DNA of 49,951 bases, from assembly GCA_019240115.1 (NCBI GenBank), contig JAFAYV010000050.1:1-49951 (forward strand), written 5' to 3'. This document shows positions 40,179 to 49,951 of the stretch, piece after piece. Position 1 is the stretch's first letter, and each line of letters starts with the position of its first letter. The DNA is from Solirubrobacterales bacterium (lineage in GTDB: Bacteria; Actinomycetota; Thermoleophilia; Solirubrobacterales; Solirubrobacteraceae). The notes beneath the pieces are model-generated. The model ran no database searches and was not told the DNA's origin. It saw only the letters and a list, made by a program, of their open reading frames with translations. The position numbers were made by a program, and so were the translations under genes.

Positions 40179-41453
40179 GTGGAGCCCTGGCTGGTCCGCG
40201 CCGCGCGGACGCGTCCCGATCGGCTGGCGCTGGTCGCGGGCGAGCGCCAGCTGACCTATGCCCAGCTGCTCGCGTCCGCGCGCGCCGCCGCCGGCGGGCT
40301 GCGAGAGCGGGGGATCGGGCCCGGCGATCACGTCGCGCTCGCGCTCGCGAGCGCCGAGCTCGTGCCGGTGCTGCACGCGTGCCTGCTCCTCGGGGCGGTC
40401 GCGGTCCCCATCGACCTGCGGCTCGGCGCGCAGGAGCGCGCCGCGCGCGAGCGGATCGCGCGGCTCGTCGTGCGCGCGCCGATCTCGGGACCCGCGGCGG
40501 CGATCGAAGCGGCGCCGCCGCTGCACAGCCCCGCCACGCTGATGTTCACCTCGGGCACGACCGCCGCCCCCAAGCCGGTGACGCTCAGCTACGACAACTG
40601 GCGCTGGAACGCGATCGGCTCCGCACTCGCACTCGGCCTCGATCCCGACGAGCGCTGGCTGTGCCCGATGCCGCTCGCCCACGTCGGGGGTCTCTCGATC
40701 CAGATCCGCAGCGCGATCTACGCCACGGGAGTGGTGCTCCAGGACGCGTTCGACGTGCCCCGGGCGCTCGCGGCGCTCATGGACCCCGGCGAGCGGATCA
40801 CGCTCGTCTCGCTCGTGCCGACGATGCTCGCCCGGCTGCTCGACGCGGGGCTCCGCGAGCCGCCGACGCTGCGCCGGGTGCTGCTCGGCGGCGGCCCGAT
40901 CGCGCCCGCGCTGCTCGCGCGAGCGACGAGAGCCGGCGTCGACGTCGCGCCGTCGTTCGGGATGACCGAGACGTGCTCGCAGATCGCCACGGACGGCGTC
41001 GCGCTGTTCGGATCCGAGCTCGCGGTCGCCGCCGACGGGGAGCTGCTCGTCCGCGGCCCGGCGGTCGCCCGGGCCGCGATCGCCGCCGACGGCTGGCTGC
41101 ACACCGGCGATCTGGCGGCGCTCGACGAGCACGGGCGGATGACGATCGTCGGACGGACCGCGGACACCATCGTCACCGGCGGCGAGAACGTCTCCCCGAC
41201 GCACGTCGAGGCGGCGTTGCTCGAGCACCCCGCGGTGCTCGATGCCGCCGTCCTGGGACGCGCCGACCCGGAATGGGGGGAGGCCGTCGTCGCCCAGGTC
41301 GTGCCGCGCGCCGGGTCCCGCGCGAGCGCCGCCGAGCTGCGCGAGCACTGCGCGGGGCGCCTGGCGCCGTTCCAGGTGCCCAAGCGGATCGAGTTCGTCG
41401 ACCGGCTCCCGCGTGGGGTGACCGGCAAGCTGCTGCGCCGCGAGCTGGCGTGA
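40179..41453 (+). CDS. menE: o-Succinylbenzoate-CoA ligase
   Basis: 424 residues; adenylate-forming ANL superfamily. A3: LMFTSGTTAAPKPVTLSYDN (P-loop). A5: SFGMTETCSQ. A7: GWLHTGDLAALDEHG. A8: GRTADTIVTGGENVSPTHVE. A10: PRGVTGKLLRREL with the catalytic Lys. It converts o-succinylbenzoate to OSB-CoA with ATP and CoA. Slightly short for the superfamily but normal for actinobacterial MenE. GTG start, 18 bases after the iron permease and with no separate promoter seen. Confidence 0.93.
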   Translation: MEPWLVRAARTRPDRLALVAGERQLTYAQLLASARAAAGGLRERGIGPGDHVALALASAELVPVLHACLLLGAVAVPIDLRLGAQERAARERIARLVVRAPISGPAAAIEAAPPLHSPATLMFTSGTTAAPKPVTLSYDNWRWNAIGSALALGLDPDERWLCPMPLAHVGGLSIQIRSAIYATGVVLQDAFDVPRALAALMDPGERITLVSLVPTMLARLLDAGLREPPTLRRVLLGGGPIAPALLARATRAGVDVAPSFGMTETCSQIATDGVALFGSELAVAADGELLVRGPAVARAAIAADGWLHTGDLAALDEHGRMTIVGRTADTIVTGGENVSPTHVEAALLEHPAVLDAAVLGRADPEWGEAVVAQVVPRAGSRASAAELREHCAGRLAPFQVPKRIEFVDRLPRGVTGKLLRRELA

Positions 41454-41464
41454 GATCGTCCGAG

Positions 41465-41470
41465 TAGGCT
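41465..41470 (+). promoter_or_regulatory. Probable -10 hexamer of the methyltransferase gene
   Basis: TAGGCT lies seven bases before the ATG. The 16-base string TAGGCTCCGGCGCATG is identical to that before ilvC (43365-43380). Confidence 0.5.
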
Positions 41471-41477
41471 CCGGCGC

Positions 41478-42329
41478 ATGGAGCCCGAGGAGCAGCGCGC
41501 CGCGAGCCGCGCGCATTGGGACGACGCCGCCGAGGGCTGGGGCCGCCGCGCGGACGAGATCCGCGAGTGGGGGATGCCGGTCGCGCGCGCCATGGTCGAC
41601 TCGCTGTCGCTGTCGCTGGCGTCCGGCCAGCGCGTGCTCGATCTGGCCGCCGGCCCCGGGGACACGGGGTTTCTCGCCGCCGGCGCGCTGGGGCCCGCCG
41701 GATCGCTGATCTGCAGCGACGGCGCGGCGGCGATGGTCGAGGTGGCGCGCCGGCGGGCGGCCGAGCTCGGGCTGTCAAACGTCGAGTTCAAGCAGCTCGA
41801 GCTCGAATGGATCGACCTCGGGACCGCCTCGGTGGACGCCGTGCTCGTGCGCTGGGGGATCATGCTCGCCATCGATCCACTCGCCGCCGCCAAGGAGATC
41901 CGGCGCGTGCTGGCGCCGGGGGGCCGTGCCGCGCTCGCGGTCTGGGACGCCCCGGAGCGCAACCCGTGGGCGACGATCCCGAGCGGCGCGCTGGCCCACC
42001 TCGGGCTCGCCGAGCCGCCCGACCCCGACGCTCCCGGACGGTTCGCGCTGTCGGGTGACGGGCAGCTGTCCGGGCTGCTGCAGGACGCCGGCTTCACCGA
42101 GGTGGCGGTCCAGGCGGTGCCGCTGGACAGCCGGTACGCAGGCGTCGAGGACTTCATCGCCGAGTCCAGCGACCTCTCGCCGACCTTCTCGGCGACGTAC
42201 CACGGGCTCGACGACGAGCGGCGCGCGCGGGTCGTCGCCGCGATCTCCAGCGCGCTCGCCCCGTACGCCACCGCCGACGGGGCGGTCGCGGTCCCCGGCA
42301 GCTCGCTGGTCGCCGCCGCGTCGGCGTGA
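41478..42329 (+). CDS. SAM-dependent methyltransferase, candidate demethylmenaquinone methyltransferase
   Basis: 283 residues. Motif I is VLDLAAGPGDTGFLAAGAL, with acidic SDGAAAMVEVARRR, then LELEWIDLGTASVDAVLVRW, LAPGGRAALAVWDAPERNPW and LLQDAGFTEVAVQAV. The N-terminal HWDDAAEGWGRRADEIREWG resembles UbiE-like/Methyltransf_11 proteins acting on quinone-type substrates. In the men neighbourhood the last step, methylation of demethylmenaquinone (menG), is the natural guess. The sequence is not a textbook MenG, so another substrate is possible. Leaderless-type start with TAGGCT at seven bases. Confidence 0.75.
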   Translation: MEPEEQRAASRAHWDDAAEGWGRRADEIREWGMPVARAMVDSLSLSLASGQRVLDLAAGPGDTGFLAAGALGPAGSLICSDGAAAMVEVARRRAAELGLSNVEFKQLELEWIDLGTASVDAVLVRWGIMLAIDPLAAAKEIRRVLAPGGRAALAVWDAPERNPWATIPSGALAHLGLAEPPDPDAPGRFALSGDGQLSGLLQDAGFTEVAVQAVPLDSRYAGVEDFIAESSDLSPTFSATYHGLDDERRARVVAAISSALAPYATADGAVAVPGSSLVAAASA

Positions 42330-42331
42330 CA

Positions 42332-42379
42332 GCCGGGTTGCAGGCAAGCTCGCTTGCATCCTGAAACGCCGGTTGCAGG
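42332..42379. repeat. Direct repeat flanking a small palindrome
   Basis: GCCGGGTTGCAGG (42332-42344) and GCCGGTTGCAGG (42368-42379) flank GCAAG-CTCG-CTTGC (42344-42357). There is no T-tract, so a factor-independent terminator for the methyltransferase gene is only possible. Confidence 0.45.
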
Positions 42380-42417
42380 AGTTCCTCGTGGCCGGGCGAC
42401 GGGCGAGACTTGCGCGC

Positions 42418-43329
42418 ATGCGAATCTGGAAACTGATCCTGCTCACGGTGGTCGCGGCCGCGCTCGGCGCGCCCGCCACCGCCTCGGCGAGCTTCGTGCA
42501 CGTCGTCTCTCCGGGCGAGTCTCTGTCCTCGGTCGCCGCCGCCGACGGTGTGTCGGTGTCCGCCCTGGCCGCCGCCAACGGCCTGTCAACCGACGCGGGG
42601 CTGACCGCCGGCACCGACCTGAACATCCCGCCGCAGGGCGCCGTGCCGACCGCTTCGACCTCGATCCCGGCGACCGGCGGCGACGCCACCGGCGCCGGCG
42701 GCGACGCCACGGGCGCCGGCGGTGGCTACTTCGTGCGCCCCGGTGACAGCCTGTCGGAGATCGCCGCCCAGCACGGCATCGGCGTTGACGCCCTCGCCGC
42801 GGCCAACGGCCTCAGCGTCGCCGGGGTCCTCCCGGCGGGGATCACGCTCAGCCTCGACGGCGGCGGTTTGGACGCGCCGGCGCAGCCGACGGGCGTGGCG
42901 AACACGAGCGGCAGCGGCGCCTCGCCGACGCCGGTGACGGTCAGCCCCGCCGCCGTCGGGTCGATCGCCGCCCAGAACGGCGTCTCGCCGTCGCTCGCCG
43001 AGGCGATCGCCGACCAGGAGAGCGGCTTCAGCAACGCTCTGGTGTCGCCGACCGGCGCCGCCGGCGTGATGCAGATCGAGCCCGGCACCTGGCGCTACAT
43101 CGAGCGCAACCTCGGCGGGCCCCCGCTGTCGCCCGACTCGGTCACCGACAACGTCCGCGGCGGCGTCGAGCTGCTGCGGACCCTGCTGGACCAGACCGGC
43201 GGCGATCCGGCGCTGACGGCGGCCGGCTACTACCAGGGGCTGGCCTCGGTGCGCCGGCACGGGATGTACGCCGACACGCAGCGCTACGTCAACGACGTGC
43301 TCGCGCTCCGCGACCGCTTCGGCGGCTGA
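42418..43329 (+). CDS. Secreted LysM/transglycosylase-like cell-wall protein
   Basis: About 303 residues. A signal peptide (MRIWKLILLTVVAAALGAPA...SAS) is followed by two LysM domains (~26-71 and ~104-146) that bind peptidoglycan, joined by a GGDATGA-repeat linker. Then comes a lysozyme-like SLT domain (~180-300): LAEAIADQESGFSNALVSPT with catalytic Glu201 and GAAGVMQIEPGTW. It likely trims or remodels peptidoglycan outside the membrane. The frame is open upstream but that part overlaps the methyltransferase gene in another frame; the signal peptide fixes the ATG at 42418. No clear ribosome site. Confidence 0.9.
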   Translation: MRIWKLILLTVVAAALGAPATASASFVHVVSPGESLSSVAAADGVSVSALAAANGLSTDAGLTAGTDLNIPPQGAVPTASTSIPATGGDATGAGGDATGAGGGYFVRPGDSLSEIAAQHGIGVDALAAANGLSVAGVLPAGITLSLDGGGLDAPAQPTGVANTSGSGASPTPVTVSPAAVGSIAAQNGVSPSLAEAIADQESGFSNALVSPTGAAGVMQIEPGTWRYIERNLGGPPLSPDSVTDNVRGGVELLRTLLDQTGGDPALTAAGYYQGLASVRRHGMYADTQRYVNDVLALRDRFGG

Positions 43330-43364
43330 GCCCCGCGCCGGCGGCCTCGCGAGCCAGTGCCCGC

Positions 43365-47131
<3,767 letters not shown>

Positions 47132-47388
47132 GCGGTTTCTCCGGGGCGGGCGCGACTCGCCCGGATCGCGGGCGACGCCCTCAGGGGGAGTGCGGGGCGC
47201 GGTCGGGGGCGCTGGCGACTCAAGGGCGGCGCTCGCGATCGGCCGAGCCAACCCGCCTGCCCGCCGCGATCCCAGCGTGACGCCGCCCTCGTTGGGGAGC
47301 GGGGGTGACGTGGCAAACGTCCGGAGCCCTCGGCCACGCGAATCGCGCCGTGCCGCGCAGCTCGACGAGCGCCGTCGCGCTACGGCTG
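47132..47388. other. 257-base convergent intergenic region
   Basis: The gap lies between the 3' ends of serA and the helix-hairpin-helix gene. I saw no gene, no strong hairpin with a T-tract and no repeat worth naming; only weak, GC-driven inverted repeats. Confidence 0.5.
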
Positions 47389-48003
47389 TCAGTTCGCGCG
47401 GCGGGGGAGAAACACGGCTGGGCCGCGCAGCGCCTCGACGATCTCGCCGTCGAGGTTGAGCGCGGCGCCTAGGTCCTCGACCGACTCGAAGCCGTGCACG
47501 CGGGCGCGCGTCTGCACGATCCAGGTCGCGAGGTCGTCGTCGACGAGCGGGAGCTGGGCGAGCGCCGCGGCCGACGCGTTGTTGACGTCGACGAGGCCCG
47601 CGGAGTGCGCGCCCGGCACGTCGGGCCGTCCGATCCCCATCTCGAGCGCGAGCTCCGGGTGCTCGCGCGCCAGCCGGCGCGCCCGCTCGCGATCGTGCAG
47701 GCGGATCTCCGCCGCGTGGCGGGCCTCGTCGAGCGGGGTGTAGCCGGGGAGCCGGGGCGGGGGGCTCAGCTGCGGCTGGCCCGGGCCTCCGACGCTCGCC
47801 GAGGTCACGACCGCGCCCACCCAGGAGAGGCTGATCAGCCACCCCAGGTGCAGGCTCGCCAGCACGATGCCGAGGACCGCCATCACCATCCACAGCACTC
47901 CCAGCAGCATCCATCCGCGCCGCCCCGCCTTCATCCCGGCGTACAGCGGCACCACCGTCCCCAGCACCGGGATCAGGGAGAAGTACCGCCAACCCCGGCG
48001 CAT
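47389..48003 (-). CDS. Membrane protein with helix-hairpin-helix domain
   Basis: About 204 residues. An N-terminal part with two or three hydrophobic segments (RYFSLIPVLGTVVPLYAGMK, WMLLGVLWMVMAVLGIVLAS, LISLSWVGAVV) is followed by a Pro-rich linker, a charged stretch (LHDRERARRLAREHPELALE), and a ComEA-type helix-hairpin-helix: LVDVNNASAAALAQLPLVDD, then ARVHGFESVEDLGAALNLDG. Such domains bind DNA or other partners. No partner is known here. I choose the ATG at 48003 because AAGGA lies seven bases before it; an upstream ATG at 48027 adds MGTVKDVE. The frame continues to 49539 only as antisense to leuA. Confidence 0.8.
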   Translation of the reverse strand: MRRGWRYFSLIPVLGTVVPLYAGMKAGRRGWMLLGVLWMVMAVLGIVLASLHLGWLISLSWVGAVVTSASVGGPGQPQLSPPPRLPGYTPLDEARHAAEIRLHDRERARRLAREHPELALEMGIGRPDVPGAHSAGLVDVNNASAAALAQLPLVDDDLATWIVQTRARVHGFESVEDLGAALNLDGEIVEALRGPAVFLPRRAN

Positions 48004-48067
48004 CTCGACGTCCTTGACCGTGCCCATCCCTACAGGATGCCACCGACGATCGCTCGGGTGGGCTTGA

Positions 48068-48073
48068 TATGTT
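48068..48073 (+). promoter_or_regulatory. Probable -10 hexamer of the leuA leader transcript
   Basis: TATGTT ends eight bases before the leader ATG at 48082. The transcript would begin at or beside that ATG. Confidence 0.5.
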
Positions 48074-48081
48074 CGAGACCG

Positions 48082-48138
48082 ATGGCTCTCCGCCTCGAAC
48101 GTGCGCTCCCGCTTCTCCTCCCCCTTCGGGGGGAATAG
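48082..48138 (+). CDS. leuL: Leucine-rich leader peptide of leuA (attenuator)
   Basis: The 18-residue peptide MALRLERALPLLLPLRGE has seven leucines, five of them in LPLLLPL near the end, using CTC and CTT codons. It ends with TAG 72 bases before leuA. The rule for such peptides is that ribosomes stall at Leu codons when leucyl-tRNA is scarce, which changes downstream RNA folding and raises leuA expression. No Shine-Dalgarno; TATGTT lies eight bases upstream, so it is likely leaderless. Leader peptides of this type before leuA are known in actinobacteria; this copy is too short to be found by size-based gene calling. Confidence 0.75.
   Translation: MALRLERALPLLLPLRGE
48119..48134 (+). promoter_or_regulatory. 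UUCG-capped hairpin inside the leader
   Basis: TCCCCC-TTCG-GGGGGA forms a perfect 6-bp stem with a very stable UUCG tetraloop. It overlaps the last Leu codons and the end of the leader peptide, so a ribosome reading the leader must open it. A second small stem (GCGGC/GCCGC, about 48147-48163) follows. Confidence 0.6.
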
Positions 48139-48210
48139 CGCGCCGGCGGCCGCTTCAAGCCGCGAACCAGGACCGAGAAGCAGCCAGTTCGAACGAGACA
48201 AGGAGAGACC

Positions 48211-49809
48211 ATGACCCCGCCTGACGACCCCAACCGAGTCCTGATCTTCGACACGACGCTGCGCGATGGCGAGCAGTCGCCGGGGATCTCGCTGAACGCG
48301 TCGGAGAAGCTCGAGATCGCCCAGCAGCTCGCTCGGCTCGGCGTCGACATCATCGAGGCCGGCTTCCCGATCGCCTCGCCGGGCGACTTCGAGGGCGTCC
48401 AGGGGATCGCCCGCGCTGACTACGGTCCCGCCCATCCGATCGTCGCCGGGCTGGCGCGCACGCACGTGGCCGACGTCGACGCCGCCTACAACGCCGTCAA
48501 GGACGCCGCGCGGCCGCGCATCCACACCTTCATCTCGACCTCGGACATCCACATCGAGCATCAGCTGCAGTCCACCCGCGAGGACGTCAAGGGCCAGGCC
48601 CGGGCCGCGGTGGCGCACGCCAAGCGATACCTCGACGACGTCGAGTTCTCGCCGATGGACGCCACCCGGGCGGACATCGACTACACCGCCGAGGTCATCC
48701 AGATCGCGATCGACGAGGGCGCCACGACGATCAACATCCCCGATACCGTCGGCTATGCGGTGCCCGAGGAGTACGCGGCGTTTCTGGCCGGTCTCTACGA
48801 GCGCGTGCCGGGGCTGCGCGACGTCGTCCTCTCGGTTCACTGCCACAACGACCTGGGGTTGGCGGTCGCCAACACGCTCGCGGGCCTGCGGGCGGGCGCG
48901 CGCCAGGTCGAGTGCGCGGTCAACGGGATCGGCGAGCGGGCGGGCAACGCGTCGATCGAGGAGATCATCATGCTCCTGCACACCCGCCAGGCCGACGTGG
49001 GCCTGCACACCGGAGCCAATACGCGCGAGATCGCTCGCACCTCGCGAATGGTCTCGCGGCTGACCGGCTATCCGGTGCAGCCCAATAAGGCGATCGTCGG
49101 GCGCAACGCGTTCGCCCACGAGTCGGGCATCCACCAGGACGGCGTGCTGAAGGAGCGGCGCACCTACGAGATCATGGACGCCGAGACGGTCGGCCTCGAC
49201 GACGTCAACTCGATCGTGCTCGGCAAGCACTCCGGGCGCCACGCGCTCGCGCAGGCACTCACCGAGCTCGGCTTCGAGCTGAAGGGCCAGACGCTGAACA
49301 CCGCCTTCCAGCGCTTCAAGGAGATCGCCGACAAGAAGAAGCAGGTGACCGCGATGGACCTCGAGGCGCTCGTCACCGACGAGCTGCGCTCCGAGATCGC
49401 CGGCTACACCCTGGAGTGGTTCGACGTCGAGGCCTCCTCGCGCCGCCCCCCGCACGCGACCGTCTGCGTGACCGGTCCCGACGGCGACCAGCTGACCGGG
49501 TCGTTCACCGGCGACGGCCCGGTCGACGCGATCTTCCACGCGATCAACGCCGCCACGGCGGTCGACGCCAAGCTGCGCGAGTTTCGGGTCGACGCGGTCA
49601 CCGGCGGACGGGACGCGCTCGGCGAGACGTCGGTGCAGGTCGAGGTCGCGGGCGTCAGCGGCGCGGGCCAGGGCGTCTCCACCGACATCCTCGAGGCGGC
49701 GGCGAGCGCCTACGTGCGAGCGCTGTCGGCCGCGGTGCGCCGCCAGGGCGCTCTCGCCGAGGCCGAGTCGGCGAGCGCCGAGGTCCCGGAGGTCGTGCGC
49801 GCGCCCTAG
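48211..49809 (+). CDS. leuA: 2-Isopropylmalate synthase
   Basis: 532 residues. Catalytic barrel: FDTTLRDGEQSPGISLNASE (metal Asp and the RDGEQ motif), VEFSPMDATRAD, NIPDTVGYAVPEEY, VHCHNDLGLAVANTL (HxH metal site), and CAVNGIGERAGNASIEE. Then AHESGIHQDGVLKERRTYEI, and a C-terminal leucine-sensing regulatory domain (~400-520). It joins acetyl-CoA and 2-ketoisovalerate, the first committed step to leucine. ATG with AAGGAG five bases before it, one of the better ribosome sites here. Its control is probably by the upstream leader peptide and by leucine feedback. Confidence 0.96.
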   Translation: MTPPDDPNRVLIFDTTLRDGEQSPGISLNASEKLEIAQQLARLGVDIIEAGFPIASPGDFEGVQGIARADYGPAHPIVAGLARTHVADVDAAYNAVKDAARPRIHTFISTSDIHIEHQLQSTREDVKGQARAAVAHAKRYLDDVEFSPMDATRADIDYTAEVIQIAIDEGATTINIPDTVGYAVPEEYAAFLAGLYERVPGLRDVVLSVHCHNDLGLAVANTLAGLRAGARQVECAVNGIGERAGNASIEEIIMLLHTRQADVGLHTGANTREIARTSRMVSRLTGYPVQPNKAIVGRNAFAHESGIHQDGVLKERRTYEIMDAETVGLDDVNSIVLGKHSGRHALAQALTELGFELKGQTLNTAFQRFKEIADKKKQVTAMDLEALVTDELRSEIAGYTLEWFDVEASSRRPPHATVCVTGPDGDQLTGSFTGDGPVDAIFHAINAATAVDAKLREFRVDAVTGGRDALGETSVQVEVAGVSGAGQGVSTDILEAAASAYVRALSAAVRRQGALAEAESASAEVPEVVRAP

Positions 49810-49880
49810 ATGAGTGATTCCGAATTGGACGCTGCCGTAATGGCTGCGCGAGGGAACATAAACAGGCCGTCGAAGGTCGG

Positions 49881-49896
49881 CGTTGCTCTAGCAACG
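49881..49896. promoter_or_regulatory. Perfect 7-bp palindrome before the last gene
   Basis: CGTTGCT-CT-AGCAACG, 21 bases before the GTG at 49917. The surrounding bases (49810-49870) are clearly more AT-rich than the rest of the window. It may be an operator or part of an insertion-sequence end. Confidence 0.45.
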
Positions 49897-49916
49897 TCGA
49901 CCACGGAGGTGGCCTC

Positions 49917-49951
49917 GTGCTCGCCGACCTCGACGACCTTCTCATCGCACT
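49917..49951 (+). CDS. Start of a gene cut by the window edge, possibly an IS982-like transposase
   Basis: GTG with GGAGG seven bases upstream, an ideal ribosome site. The visible residues read VLADLDDLLIA. Transposases of the IS982 family often begin with a similar D-L-D-x-L-L-x-A-L stretch, which is the only basis for the name. Eleven codons cannot settle it. Confidence 0.4.
   Translation, partial: MLADLDDLLIA

Noticed and set aside
48071-48100. GTTCGAG/CTCGAAC inverted repeat as part of the leuA attenuator
   Set aside because: If transcription starts near 48081 as the TATGTT hexamer suggests, the left arm is not in the RNA.

Overview
The window is very GC-rich DNA (roughly 70% or more by eye) with dense, often overlapping genes, few Shine-Dalgarno sites, and a complete menaquinone set. 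Gene content and style suggest a high-GC actinobacterium, probably Thermoleophilia/Solirubrobacterales (Conexibacter- or Solirubrobacter-like). That placement is inference from protein style; no rRNA or other marker gene is present.

Positions 1-19682 are a surface-polysaccharide locus. It has two O-antigen-ligase/polymerase-type membrane proteins (1-1617 and 12882-14321), a Wzx-type flippase, two GT2 and two GT4 glycosyltransferases, a polyprenyl-phosphate sugar-1-phosphate transferase, a fused chain-length/BY-kinase protein, a NodB-type deacetylase, a glucuronyl C5-epimerase-like protein and an AsnB-type amidotransferase. Seven genes from 19682 down to 10829 read leftwards as a near-continuous operon. 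Two tandem paralogous secreted proteins of unknown function (4213-7136) lie between the flippase and a GT2. The 556-base gap upstream of them carries twin palindromes and a tandem repeat.

Positions 20235-24960 hold two small membrane proteins (one with a zinc ribbon), a double-domain alpha/beta-hydrolase, and ilvB-ilvN (acetohydroxyacid synthase).

Positions 25039-32078 are the most unusual part: seven tightly packed, mostly overlapping genes encoding a carrier protein, its own AcpS-type phosphopantetheinyl transferase, an acyl-CoA-dehydrogenase-like flavoprotein, an aminoacyl-tRNA-synthetase-like amino acid:[carrier protein] ligase, a DUF1839 protein, a methyltransferase and a GH2-family glycosidase. 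Together they look like a non-ribosomal pathway that activates an amino acid on a carrier protein, modifies it and passes it on. The product cannot be told from sequence.

Positions 32155-42329 hold menaquinone synthesis: menF, menD, menH, menC, menA, menB, menE and a UbiE/MenG-like methyltransferase, interrupted by an FTR1-type iron permease with two DtxR/IdeR-like boxes. A 205-base inverted-repeat element sits between menB and the permease, and a third copy of its end lies upstream of asnB.

Positions 42418-49809 hold a secreted LysM/transglycosylase protein, then ilvC-serC-serA, a helix-hairpin-helix membrane protein, and leuA preceded by an 18-residue leucine-rich leader peptide that looks like an attenuator. 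The right edge contains the first codons of a further gene, possibly an IS982-like transposase.

A recurring feature is a TANNNT-like hexamer 7-9 bases before the start codon with no Shine-Dalgarno, suggesting many leaderless transcripts.
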